Positions 1-7,719 of a DNA stretch of 64,000 bases are shown piece after piece (the first letter of the stretch is position 1; each line of letters begins with the position of its first letter). Below the pieces are notes generated by a model that saw only the letters and a program-made list of their open reading frames with translations, searched no databases and was not told the DNA's origin. This stretch comes from Lachnospiraceae bacterium. GTDB lineage: Bacteria > Bacillota > Clostridia > Lachnospirales > Lachnospiraceae. The DNA is taken from positions 57,819-121,818 of the forward strand of contig JAETRI010000004.1 of NCBI GenBank assembly GCA_021770245.1. Reading direction: 5' to 3'. The position numbers and the translations under genes were made by a program.

Positions 1-166
1 TTCCACCGATGCTTACTGCTGCCTCGTCGCCGAGACCGCCTGCAGCCACTTCGTCTCTTGCGCAGCCGTCATCCGATGCGTGTACGACCATGCCTGTATT
101 TCCCATAACCATAGCACTTGCCATAAGCAGAGCCATTGCCTTAGTTGCGATACTTCTTGTCTTCAT
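1..166 (-). CDS. Secreted protein, N-terminal part only (runs off the window)
   Basis: Reading leftward from an ATG at 166 there are 55 open codons to the window edge. The product begins with a basic stretch (MKTRSIATK), a hydrophobic Ala/Met-rich core and a likely signal-peptidase site after VVHA near residue 30, so it should be exported. The mature part that is visible is acidic and Gly/Ala-rich and gives no family. An AGAGAGG ribosome binding site lies 8-9 bases upstream of the ATG. The gene is preceded by a leader of about 450 bases with a structured element (218-319) and an ECF-like promoter (622-648). It belongs to the mobile element. The rest of the protein lies left of the window, so its function cannot be judged. 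Confidence 0.7.
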   Translation of the reverse strand, partial: MKTRSIATKAMALLMASAMVMGNTGMVVHASDDGCARDEVAAGGLGDEAAVSIGG

Positions 167-217
167 CGTAATTACCTCTCTTTCTGTGATAGATAGATTG
201 TTTATGGTTGTCTTATT

Positions 218-319
218 CCTGCACCCGAAAAGATGCTGACGCCGTCGGAGGATGGTCCGTCGGCAACCACGTACGCCCGAGGGTACAGTCTGTGTCGTCA
301 GCACCTTTTCCGATGCAGG
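218..319 (-). promoter_or_regulatory. Large structured leader element (three-way-junction fold) upstream of the secreted-protein gene
   Basis: Arms 218-241 and 296-319 are inverted copies of 24 bases. As minus-strand RNA they pair with one G-G mismatch and two G-U pairs. Between them two further hairpins can form: GUACCC with GGGCGUAC-type ends (270-285 region), and a 9-bp stem GCCGACGGA/UCCGACGGC with one A-A mismatch (242-265 region). The predicted RNA is therefore a closed three-way junction ending about 50 bases before the start codon at 166. I compared it by eye with common riboswitch cores (TPP, SAM, c-di-GMP, purine, lysine, fluoride) and saw no match. It could be a regulatory leader, or a palindromic repeat. 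Confidence 0.45.
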
Positions 320-479
320 AACTATGTCTTTGTTGCGAAGCATGGCTTTGTTTTTAGCCATTTCTTCATGTATTTGACCGGGACGCGCGAGCGTCCTTTG
401 TCTTTTGCAAAGATGATTATATCATCTTCATGTCTTGAACCGGCTGCGTGGAGCAGGCCCGACGCTCGCTACGCTCGCA

Positions 480-578
480 TCAATCCGTCTTCGCTTCGCT
501 CGACGGCTTGATTATTCCGCCCAGCCTGCGGTTTGTTTTCTGCGGCGTTCCCCTTGTTCCGTTTTCCCTCATACGCAT
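480..578 (-). CDS. Possible 32-residue basic leader peptide
   Basis: An ATG at 578 follows a near-perfect AAAGGAGG Shine-Dalgarno sequence with suitable spacing and opens 32 codons ending in TGA at 480-482. The peptide starts MRMRENGTRG and is rich in Arg, Lys and Gly. It would be the first open frame on a transcript from the promoter at 622-648, ahead of the structured element at 218-319 and the secreted-protein gene. The final codons overlap a region of nested hairpins (gacgctcgc/gcgagcgtc-like repeats, 460-515). I know no homologue. The main support is the strong ribosome binding site. It may be a leader peptide or chance. Confidence 0.35.
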   Translation of the reverse strand: MRMRENGTRGTPQKTNRRLGGIIKPSSEAKTD

Positions 579-621
579 CGCCTCCTTTGTATCTCCCCGC
601 TTTTCCTGCCTTATACTTATC

Positions 622-648
622 AGACACGGAAGCACGGGCACAGGTTTT
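622..648 (-). promoter_or_regulatory. ECF-sigma-type promoter (copy 2)
   Basis: On the minus strand the sequence reads AAAAC (648-644), 16 bases, GTGTCT (627-622), then GATAAGTATAAGGCAG. The same arrangement, with exactly the same 16-base spacing, occurs at 4129-4155 in front of the operon encoding the ECF sigma fusion. An AAC-type -35 and a GTC-type -10 at this spacing is the usual layout of ECF promoters. This copy lies 30 bases beyond the sigma gene and points toward the leader and secreted-protein gene at 1-578. Recognition by the neighbouring sigma factor is inference. Confidence 0.5.
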
Positions 649-676
649 ATAAATCCAGAAATTTTTTAAATATTTT

Positions 677-3148
677 TTATCTCCATTCCGCCTTCAGTTC
701 TGCCGGCAGTTCCACCTCCACCGGTGGGTCCCCGCCGTAAGCTGTTCCGTAAAGGTCATAGGTATCAAAACTCAGGTATATATGGCCGTCTGATAAATAG
801 AAGTCAAATTCCCCGGTATCGCGGCTCCTGATAGCATCCAGTGCACCCGTCTCCTCCGTGTAAGGGTCTGCGGCGGCAACCGCATCCGCAACCTGATCAG
901 CAATCTGCCCCTCCGTCCCGTCCAGAATGTCGGTGAGAGCAAGCACCTCACCGGTATCGGTGCGGAAGTTATAATAACGGCTTTCACTTTCCCTCATGCC
1001 GCCAAGGTACATTTCCTGTGTCTGGCTGACGCTCACATACTTTGCTGTCCGTGATTTTACTTCTGCGGAGACGGTATAATAATAGCTTTCCGATGTGGGC
1101 GGGTTTCCCTCCACGATATCCCATAAATCGGCCAGCTCGCCGCTTTCATTATTGAGAAACGCATCCTGGAGCCCTTCAAAAAAGACATTGATGTTCTGAT
1201 AACCGTCCGTGTCTTCGGGGAAATCCGGGATTTCATACCAGATTTCAATATCATAGCCGCGGGAATCAACCGTAGTGCGCCGGATATCCCCCTCCGTGCC
1301 TACCGCCTTATTTCCCGGGGCAGGTGCTTCACTGCCTGCGGCTGTGCCGCTTCCTCCCCGGAGCAGAGCGGCCAGTTCTTCCGCGTCCATCCAGTCACCG
1401 GCCCATGACCAGCTTACGTCCTCCCTCCACATCTGTCCGTTGCCCAGCTTCCATTCCGCTGCATACCATGCCATATCCTGTCCTGCGGCTTCGGCCTCGC
1501 CGCGGGTAAGGAACACGCCGTCAAGGGCAGAGACAAGGGAGCCGTATTCGTTATTGCACCATCTGCCGCCAGTCTCTATGTAATCACCCTCATAGTATAC
1601 CTGCCATTTATCCTCCGTCAGCGTGCCGAAATCATAGCCGCCCTCAAAAACACCGTGCTCCGCAATATATTCCCTGAATTTATCCACGGACGGGGCGGTA
1701 TCGTAATACAGGAAAAAGTCCTCATAGGTATGGGCGAGCTCCGCCATGCCGTCCGTGAAAGTATAAAATCCTGTATCGGTAAGCAGTCCTTTGTCTGTCA
1801 CGGCTATGTTTCCATGAATTTCTTCCAGCCTTCCCCCGGCACCGGCTGACGCTTTTCTGCCGTCCCAGCAGTATATCCGGGATGTGTCAGCCATATAATT
1901 ATCTTCCGTATGCTCCGGCGTCATGCCGCCGGAATAAGCGCTGTTCACATAGTACACATCCCGTCCCCATGCCACGAACAGGGCAGGTATGCCGTTCCCC
2001 GCATCAAACAGGGCGGCACGGCAGAATGGCGTTTCATTTCCTTCTTCCCGGCTTTCAGCAATACATGTATCGAGGGCTTCGGCAAAAGCCTCCGCCTGTT
2101 CCATGGTCATTGCACACTGGCCTATATCGCCCGTATAAGGCAGGGCGGCAAAGGCTTCTTCTGGGAAGAGTGGTTCTTCCTGTGCCATAGCATCCTCTTC
2201 CGGGGCGGCTTCCTGTCCAGCGTTTTCTGTTCTGGCAGTATCTTCCTGTCCGGCCTCCGTCTCCAGACGGATGGAATTTTCATCCGCTTTTTCATTTCCA
2301 TTGCGGATGATCGCTGCAATTCCCGCCGCAGTCCCGCCGATCAGTATCAGCCCGGCGCCTGCCACGGCAGCTGTCTTGATAGAAATGCCCTTTAAGGCAT
2401 GGGCGACAGGACGGGCGGATGCCCCGGAAAGGGAAGCGGCGGAAGCCGCAGCGCCCTGTTCCATGGCTTTCGATGCCGCCTGTTCCGCTTTCTGTGTATC
2501 GGTACTTGCCTCTGCCTCCATGCGGAGGAAATAGAGCAGGAGCGGTATGGGTGCAAGGCTGTGGAGCCGGATTCCCTGTTTTTTCTCGTAATCGAGCACG
2601 TTATCTTTAATTGCTTTTCGTGCATAGTTTAAGCGGCTCTTGACCGTGTTCTCCGATGCGCCCAGCACCTCCGCGATTTCCTTCACGCTCATTTCGTCAT
2701 AATAATAGAGCAGGACGCAGTCCCTCTGCGCTCCTGGGAGCGCATCGACGATTCCGCCTATCATCCGGGCGGTCTCGGCATTGTCGAAGGCTTCCTCCGG
2801 CACGGTCTGTCTGTCCTCGTTTTCGATATTGTCAAGGACGCTGTTCCCTTCTTCATCCTCAAGGATTGGCAGGTCCTCATGGGTGCGGGTAAGGGCGTTC
2901 TTACAGCGGTTTGCCGTCATGCGCCCCAGCCATCCCCAGAAAGCCGCCGGTTCGTGGAGCGTGCCGATTTTCGTATAAACCAGGAGAAGTATCTCCTGCG
3001 TCATATCCTCCGCGTCCGCCCCAGTCTTTAGGAACCTGCGGCACTGGTAGGAGACGGGCACATAGGCAGCGCGGAGCAGTTCCTCCATTGCCGCCGCATC
3101 TCCCCTCTGGCTCTTTTTTATCAGGGCGGCCAGTTCATTATTATCCAT
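677..3148 (-). CDS. ECF sigma factor fused to a transmembrane helix and RsiV-like extracytoplasmic domain
   Basis: Residues about 1-185 are an ECF sigma factor. Region 2 contains ADAEDMTQEILLLVYTKI, and region 4 contains LPGAQRDCVLLYYYDEMSVKEIAEVLG followed by NTVKSRLNYARKA; these are typical helix-turn-helix motifs. An Ala/Glu linker is followed by one transmembrane helix at about 257-281. Some 540 residues should then lie outside the cell. The C-terminal 220 residues resemble the DUF4163/DUF3298 sensor of RsiV-type anti-sigma factors (for example GEVLALTDILDG near residue 755). At 823 residues it is about four times the usual ECF length. It appears to combine sigma factor, anchor and sensor in one chain, so release would need proteolysis; that is inference. 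It is second in an operon behind 3186-4064, 37 bases apart, with an ECF-like promoter at 4129-4155 suggesting autoregulation. Confidence 0.85.
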   Translation of the reverse strand: MDNNELAALIKKSQRGDAAAMEELLRAAYVPVSYQCRRFLKTGADAEDMTQEILLLVYTKIGTLHEPAAFWGWLGRMTANRCKNALTRTHEDLPILEDEEGNSVLDNIENEDRQTVPEEAFDNAETARMIGGIVDALPGAQRDCVLLYYYDEMSVKEIAEVLGASENTVKSRLNYARKAIKDNVLDYEKKQGIRLHSLAPIPLLLYFLRMEAEASTDTQKAEQAASKAMEQGAAASAASLSGASARPVAHALKGISIKTAAVAGAGLILIGGTAAGIAAIIRNGNEKADENSIRLETEAGQEDTARTENAGQEAAPEEDAMAQEEPLFPEEAFAALPYTGDIGQCAMTMEQAEAFAEALDTCIAESREEGNETPFCRAALFDAGNGIPALFVAWGRDVYYVNSAYSGGMTPEHTEDNYMADTSRIYCWDGRKASAGAGGRLEEIHGNIAVTDKGLLTDTGFYTFTDGMAELAHTYEDFFLYYDTAPSVDKFREYIAEHGVFEGGYDFGTLTEDKWQVYYEGDYIETGGRWCNNEYGSLVSALDGVFLTRGEAEAAGQDMAWYAAEWKLGNGQMWREDVSWSWAGDWMDAEELAALLRGGSGTAAGSEAPAPGNKAVGTEGDIRRTTVDSRGYDIEIWYEIPDFPEDTDGYQNINVFFEGLQDAFLNNESGELADLWDIVEGNPPTSESYYYTVSAEVKSRTAKYVSVSQTQEMYLGGMRESESRYYNFRTDTGEVLALTDILDGTEGQIADQVADAVAAADPYTEETGALDAIRSRDTGEFDFYLSDGHIYLSFDTYDLYGTAYGGDPPVEVELPAELKAEWR

Positions 3149-3185
3149 TCTGATTTCTCCGTCTTATATCTGCCTGATATGGCTT

Positions 3186-4064
3186 TTAGTAATAAGAATT
3201 ATTGTCCAGTTTCTTTCCTATGTCGTTCATGGTCCAGAGCTGTCCAAGCTGTATAATATTGGAGAAAGCCATCTGCCACGATAATATTTCCTGTTCCCTT
3301 GCATTTTGTTCCGCTATGCCGTTTATCCGTTTCAGTTTGTCCTCCATGCGGTCTTTGTGCTTTTTATCTTCGTAAAGGTTCACCATCTCTTTCACGTTAT
3401 CTGCCCGGAGGTTGCCGATTGCCGAAATAAAGAAACTTACGGCATCCATATAGTAATAATCCTTAGGGAACCAGGTGCCTCCGATATTCTTTGCCTGAGC
3501 TGCATGCTGTTGTGCCTGTACCTGTATCTCATAAATCTGGCTGTCTATCCCATCATTATACTTGCGGATTTCCTCATTTCTCTGTGCTGTTTCTGCATTC
3601 AGCCGCAGGGTGCGTTCCTTTGATTTCTTTGCCATTATCTTTATAAGGAAGAAAGATATGCAGAGGGCAGCCAGTGTAAAGGGTACTGATTTTATATTGG
3701 TGGGGATAAGGCCTAAAAGCACAAGGATTTCCAGCACCCGCCTGAGTTTGGATGGTTTATTTCTTTTCTTATAGATAATGAGTGTGATTACCCCGGCGTA
3801 GAGCAGGAACACAATCCCTGCCCCTGTTTCTCCCATAATAAATAATATAATTACCGCCAAGATCTGAGAAAGGATTCCTCCAAGCACACCCGTAAAATAT
3901 AACTGCTGGCTGGTGCTGTATTCTGGATTGGGCGGCAGGGAGGGCTGGTATGCCTTCCGTAATTTTCCTGTTTCATAGGCCTTTTTCTGCAGCCTGTTGA
4001 CTGCCTCTACTTCTTTTTTAATTCCATTCAGGCCTCTTAATAATTCTTCCCGTGTCTGTGCCAT
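3186..4064 (-). CDS. Membrane protein of unknown function, first gene of the sigma-sensor operon
   Basis: The 292-residue product has a charged N-terminal helix, then hydrophobic segments at about residues 58-75 and 82-98 and a further pair near 112-145. After these comes a long charged, probably coiled-coil cytoplasmic region rich in Gln, Glu, Lys and Arg. I recognise no enzymatic motif. The start at 4064 has AAAGGAATGG upstream. It is co-directional with the sigma-sensor gene (37-base gap) and lies directly behind the ECF-like promoter at 4129-4155, so it is probably regulated by that sigma factor or works with it, perhaps in its membrane retention or release. That role is inference from position only. 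Confidence 0.75.
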   Translation of the reverse strand: MAQTREELLRGLNGIKKEVEAVNRLQKKAYETGKLRKAYQPSLPPNPEYSTSQQLYFTGVLGGILSQILAVIILFIMGETGAGIVFLLYAGVITLIIYKKRNKPSKLRRVLEILVLLGLIPTNIKSVPFTLAALCISFFLIKIMAKKSKERTLRLNAETAQRNEEIRKYNDGIDSQIYEIQVQAQQHAAQAKNIGGTWFPKDYYYMDAVSFFISAIGNLRADNVKEMVNLYEDKKHKDRMEDKLKRINGIAEQNAREQEILSWQMAFSNIIQLGQLWTMNDIGKKLDNNSYY

Positions 4065-4128
4065 ATGTTTTCCATTCCTTTCTGTCTACAGGTTTTTCAT
4101 GTAAGCTGTGTCTGCCTTATACTTATCC

Positions 4129-4155
4129 AGACACAGAAACCATCTGCAAAGTTTT
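4129..4155 (-). promoter_or_regulatory. ECF-sigma-type promoter (copy 1) of the sigma-sensor operon
   Basis: On the minus strand AAAAC (4155-4151) is followed after 16 bases by GTGTCT (4134-4129) and then GGATAAGTATAAGGCAG. It matches the site at 622-648 at both boxes, in spacing and in the downstream bases, with only one inserted G. Similarity upstream (A/T-rich, ATAAAAC) is also shared. Transcription would start about 60 bases before the gene at 4064. A housekeeping reading with TATAAG as the -10 lacks a good -35. Confidence 0.55.
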
Positions 4156-4490
4156 ATCTTTTTGAAATTTTTTTGGGGTATGAATTTCCTGCCCGGTATG
4201 TACAAACGGAAAACGGTCCAGAACGGCCCATGGGAACAGCAGACAGAAAAAAGTCTTTCTGCCTGCGTCATAGATTATTGTCTCAGCGCCTTACCCGTTG
4301 TGCTGCGTACTTTCTGCCTTTTTGTGGCAGGGATTTATCCCATTAACAGTTATCCCAGAGGGGAGACAGAGATTTCCGCCCCCCTCTGAGTGGTTCCACT
4401 GCCGGGACAAATAAAAAGACGGCGCAGGATTTCATTTACCCACACCGTCATAAAGTACAGCACACTGGCCTAAATCGCCAGACTTCCTTA

Positions 4491-4519
4491 TTGATAAAAG
4501 GCGGAAAATCTAGTAAAAT
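4491..4519 (+). promoter_or_regulatory. Vegetative promoter for a candidate small RNA
   Basis: TTGATA (4491-4496), a 17-base spacer and TAAAAT (4514-4519) form a good sigma-A promoter on the plus strand. No open frame follows within the next 90 bases; a terminator does. Confidence 0.5.
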
Positions 4520-4525
4520 AGGTAT

Positions 4526-4613
4526 TGGCGCATAGTATTTATGCTGTGTTAGGAGCCATCATCTCCTGCATAGGGCTATGGGGGATGCCAGTCCCTCATA
4601 GCCTGCCTTTTTT
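4526..4613 (+). ncRNA. Candidate small RNA of about 88 nt
   Basis: Downstream of the promoter at 4491-4519 the sequence folds into three successive hairpins. These are GCATA/TATGC (near 4530-4545), AGGAG/CTCCT with a seven-base loop (near 4551-4567), and a long stem around GCTATG/CATAGC (4571-4604) followed by a run of T residues, which is a typical intrinsic terminator. No coding frame is present. The exposed or paired AGGAG could interact with ribosome binding sites. It sits between the sigma-sensor operon and a small XRE-type regulator in the mobile element, so a copy-number or transfer-control antisense RNA is one option. Promoter and terminator are seen; the RNA itself is inferred. Confidence 0.5.
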
Positions 4614-4824
4614 ATTCATCTCGTAACCCTAATTATAACGCACTGCAATGGGATTTTCAAGGCAAAATTGCCGCCCTGTTCCCTGCCGTCAAGGTTCCTG
4701 TCCGGTATTCCAAGCGTCTAGAATCTCTCATGTTCCCTGTCTTCTTTTCTTATCCCATTATAGCCGAACATCCGGCAATATTCAACAGGATTATATACAT
4801 CTATACTTATTTTTACGAGGTGTG

Positions 4825-5028
4825 ATGTATATGTTCAGCTATGAACCGTTATGGGAGACATTAAAGAAAAAGAATATTACCCAGTACCAGCTTATCAAGG
4901 AATACCACCTTTCCACGGGCACGCTTGACGCGCTGCGGAAAAACAGGAGCGTTACTGCCTATACCATCGAAAAGCTGTGCCTGATTCTCGGCTGCCAGCC
5001 GGGCGATATCATGGAAGTGCACAAGTGA
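4825..5028 (+). CDS. Small XRE/Cro-type DNA-binding protein
   Basis: A 67-residue protein that is almost entirely a helix-turn-helix of the Cro/CI type: ITQYQLIKEYHLSTGTLDAL is the HTH and the C-terminal CLILGCQPGDIMEV is the usual ending of the YozG/Cro-like small regulators. I chose the ATG at 4825 (an ATG at 4831 is also possible), with ACGAGGTG just upstream. The upstream open frame to 4648 is probably untranslated. A weak promoter TTCAAC-16-TATACT (4781-4808) lies immediately before it. It is the only plus-strand protein gene in the left 15 kb of the element. Its target is unknown. Confidence 0.8.
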   Translation: MYMFSYEPLWETLKKKNITQYQLIKEYHLSTGTLDALRKNRSVTAYTIEKLCLILGCQPGDIMEVHK

Positions 5029-5059
5029 CGGGTGCAGGCATCGGATAAGCTTCTTTTTT

Positions 5060-5160
5060 GTTCCGGCCGTTCCAGGCAAATCTGTTGATGTTCCACTTCA
5101 AAAATCTGTGAACCTTTTTAAAATTGCCCGGAACATCCCGGAACACATTTTCCCTTGTGC
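5060..5160. repeat. Inverted-repeat element, copy 1 of 2
   Basis: The left arm 5060-5078 (gttccggccgttccaggca) and the right arm 5125-5144 (tgcccggaacatcccggaac) are imperfect inverted copies, each containing two GTTCC-type half sites, followed by a tail acattttcccttgtgc. The same layout, arms plus tail, recurs at 11282-11384. Both copies lie in gaps just downstream of minus-strand genes of the same element. It does not look like an intrinsic terminator because no T-run follows on the minus strand. Confidence 0.6.
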
Positions 5161-5263
5161 ACCACATTCAATTACCTGTATGGCCGGAAGCCGTCAGGCA
5201 GCAAGAGGATGGAGGGCGGAGCCCTTGCCATCCCCTCACGGACGGAGAACCCGCCGCCCGGAA

Positions 5264-6592
5264 TCATCCTTCCTCGCATACGAGCTTTACCTTCATCCGC
5301 TTCCCGGCTTTGAACGCCTCTTTCACAAGCTTGTCAATCTTATCGGCCGCGCTCCTGTAACCGCTGTAGCTTTCGATTTCAAGCAGCGTCCTCGGCACAT
5401 GGTTTTCCAGAGGTTTACTGACGTTATTGGCCGCCGGGCTGTTAGCCGCTCCCAGAGTCTTCGGTATTTCATGGATGGGCACGGATATGGCAGGTTTCGG
5501 TATTTCATGGACAGGCACAGGTACGGCAGGTTTCGGAACTTCATGGACAGGTAAGGATTCTGCGGGCTTCGCCCCGGAGATTACCGCCTTGGGCGCGTCA
5601 ACCATGGGCTGTTCCGGCTCGCCTTTCCGCAGCCGGTTAATGGCCCTCACGCTCATATCGGGCGTGACCTGCTGCTGCATTTCCTCGGGCATCCCAATCA
5701 TCGCGATAAGCTGGGAAGAACTGAAATTGCGGTAGCACTCTGCAATGCTCTCGATTACTTCGCCGTTTTCATCCCTTTCCGCATAGGTCTCGATGATGTT
5801 GATGAAATTACAGCAGGTAGACTTCTTGATGCCAAACTCCTTCTCGGCATAGTCCATGATGTTCTTATAGTTCAGCACCTTGTACATGTTGTTGGCCTTA
5901 ATCCAGTGGAGCTGGAAGCCGATAACCAGGAAGCTGTTCTGGATATTCCGCATTTCCTGCTTAATTACATTGGTCCTCTCGGTAAACTCCTGCTTCATCC
6001 TCTTAAGGGGAGAGTCAACAACCTGTGCGGCCGGCTTTTCGGATACGGCCGGGGGATTGGGCACAGCCGGGTTACTTACGGAAGCTGCGGGATGAGCCGC
6101 CATTTCCCCGGCACCTAATTCCGGTTTAGAAGTGGATTTCCCAGAGGAGATCGCTTCGGATTTCGCTTCGGGTTTGGAAGCAGATTTCCCAGAAGAGATC
6201 GCTTCGGATTTCGCTTCGGGTTTGGAAGCAGATTTCCCAGAGGAGATCGCTTCGGATTTTGCTTCTGATTTGGAAGCTGATTTCCCAGCGGAGATCGCTT
6301 CGGATTTCGCTTCGGGTTTGGAAGCAGATTTCCCAGCGGAGACCGCTTCGGATTTTGCTTCCGGTTTAGAAGCTGATTTCCCAGAGGAGATCGCTTCGGA
6401 TTTCGCTTCGGGTTTGGAAGCAGATTTCCCAGCGGAGATCGCTTCGGATTTCGCTCCGATTTTGGAAGCGGGCTTTTCAGCCTTAGCCGGTCCGGGTTTT
6501 GCCTCCGGCTCCAATACTGTCTTGAGCACGACTACCGGGGCGGCCTTTGCCGTGTCTTCTGTTTTTACTGCTGTCGTTTCTGTTTTCTTCAT
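5264..6592 (-). CDS. Repeat-containing protein with a central conserved domain, function unknown
   Basis: The 442-residue product has a low-complexity N-terminus made of seven tandem 16-residue repeats (consensus KPEAKSEAISSGKSAS, residues about 44-155). A Pro/Ala linker and a folded domain at about 200-320 follow (FLVIGFQLHWIKANNMYKVL, then YAEKEFGIKKSTCCNFINI). Next are Pro/His repeats of the type VHEIPKPA, and a basic C-terminal segment. The central domain reminds me of plasmid- and ICE-borne proteins with a DUF3102-like or HTH-like part, but I cannot fix the family. I placed the start at 6592 because AAGGAG is 9 bases upstream of it and only 3 bases before the ATG at 6598. Repeat number probably varies between strains. 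Confidence 0.75.
   Translation of the reverse strand: MKKTETTAVKTEDTAKAAPVVVLKTVLEPEAKPGPAKAEKPASKIGAKSEAISAGKSASKPEAKSEAISSGKSASKPEAKSEAVSAGKSASKPEAKSEAISAGKSASKSEAKSEAISSGKSASKPEAKSEAISSGKSASKPEAKSEAISSGKSTSKPELGAGEMAAHPAASVSNPAVPNPPAVSEKPAAQVVDSPLKRMKQEFTERTNVIKQEMRNIQNSFLVIGFQLHWIKANNMYKVLNYKNIMDYAEKEFGIKKSTCCNFINIIETYAERDENGEVIESIAECYRNFSSSQLIAMIGMPEEMQQQVTPDMSVRAINRLRKGEPEQPMVDAPKAVISGAKPAESLPVHEVPKPAVPVPVHEIPKPAISVPIHEIPKTLGAANSPAANNVSKPLENHVPRTLLEIESYSGYRSAADKIDKLVKEAFKAGKRMKVKLVCEEG
6128..6463. repeat. Seven tandem 48-bp coding repeats
   Basis: Seven adjacent 48-bp units encode the 16-residue repeats of the protein at 5264-6592. Units differ mainly by synonymous or conservative changes (S/A after AIS, K-P versus K-S). 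Some neighbours are nearly identical at the DNA level, which suggests recent expansion by slippage or unequal recombination. Reading frame is kept because the unit is a multiple of three. Confidence 0.85.
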
Positions 6593-6751
6593 ATCCATAT
6601 GCTCCTTTCACTGCCTCCATGGGCAGATTATTAAAATTGTTCCATACGCTCGGAACGCTTCAAAGTCTTCTGAAATAGCGGCCGGCGCCGGGGACGGCGC
6701 CTTTTTGCCCGCCAGCCTCCGGCAGGCGTGACGGGCACAGGAGCCACAGGC

Positions 6752-7687
6752 TCATGAGAGGATTTCGATTTCCCCGGTGTCCGCGTGATAGTAATAAGCA
6801 TTGTCGGAAAGCACCTCGTCAGGAGCCACCTGTGCCTGGTTGACATCACGCACCACCGGGCAGACGAAGCTGGCATCCGCCGGACCCGGACCCGCGGGCA
6901 TGAGAAGCACCTCATAGATGCTGGACGGCAGGATATAGAAGTTCCCATGCTCCTGCCCGAACTCCCGCAGCATATCACCGTAGAGCATGGCGGCGGCACT
7001 GCCCATATCCCCGCTGTAACAGCGCAGGACGTACAGAGGGATGGCAGGAACGCCGTTTTTCTCTGAAAACAGCGCCGCCGGTGCATCGTCCCCCATCATT
7101 TCCCGGATTACGTCCTCCATGGGCTGTAAGGTTACGGGGTATATCCTCCTTGTGTTTTCCAGCGCATACCGGTACACGGTTTCTTCATCCGTCTGCCACA
7201 GCCTGAACATATAGTCATTTATGGTGATGCTCCCGCCTGTTCCGACGCCAACCGTGACAGGGACAAAATAGATAATGGCAAGGTCGAGGAAATCACGGTG
7301 CGGCATCTTTTCCAGCCGTTCCCGGTTTTGCTCCCTGTTTATGAGCCTGAAACAGATAAGGTCCTTAACGGCTTCAAAGTCCGTCATATCCGGGATTTCC
7401 GGGTCTTCCTCCAGACTGTTTTTCCGGTATGCGTCCGCCACTTCCGCGGTAAGCTCCGCAAGCGTAGCACCCTCCCTGTAAGACTGGTAAGGCCCGTTGA
7501 GGTAGATGGTGGGCGTGACCCGCTTTCCCGGCTCCATGATGGTAAGCCCGGTAAGGACGAGGCCGTTGTTCTTCTCCGTGGGCGTTACCCGGATATCCGC
7601 ATCAGGGTAAAACTCCTGCACCCCCGCCTTGACTTCATCAATGAACTGCTGGAAATCCAGCACTGTGTTTTCTTCTGCCATGTACAT
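6752..7687 (-). CDS. DUF5688 family protein (copy 1)
   Basis: A 311-residue soluble protein with the features I associate with DUF5688 proteins of Clostridial mobile elements. It has an N-terminal FQQFIDEVKAGVQEFYPDADIRV segment, a central VKDLICFRLINREQNRERLEKMPHRDFLDLAIIYFVPV block, and a C-terminal end with LSDNAYYYHADTGEI. No catalytic motif is evident. A paralogue is encoded at 12618-13529 with the same block order. AAAGGAG lies 8 bases before the ATG at 7687. It is 32 bases downstream of the coupling-protein gene and co-directional. Function unknown. Confidence 0.8.
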   Translation of the reverse strand: MYMAEENTVLDFQQFIDEVKAGVQEFYPDADIRVTPTEKNNGLVLTGLTIMEPGKRVTPTIYLNGPYQSYREGATLAELTAEVADAYRKNSLEEDPEIPDMTDFEAVKDLICFRLINREQNRERLEKMPHRDFLDLAIIYFVPVTVGVGTGGSITINDYMFRLWQTDEETVYRYALENTRRIYPVTLQPMEDVIREMMGDDAPAALFSEKNGVPAIPLYVLRCYSGDMGSAAAMLYGDMLREFGQEHGNFYILPSSIYEVLLMPAGPGPADASFVCPVVRDVNQAQVAPDEVLSDNAYYYHADTGEIEILS

Positions 7688-7719
7688 ATGTTTTTCTCCT
7701 TTCGTGTGGGGCCGGGGAT

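Noticed and set aside
218..319. Known riboswitch (c-di-GMP, TPP, SAM or similar)
   Set aside because: None of the invariant core sequences of these classes are present.
5108..6731. Plus-strand frames opposite the repeat protein
   Set aside because: The tandem 48-bp repeats keep all frames open; the minus-strand frame has the ribosome binding site and non-repeat conserved domain.
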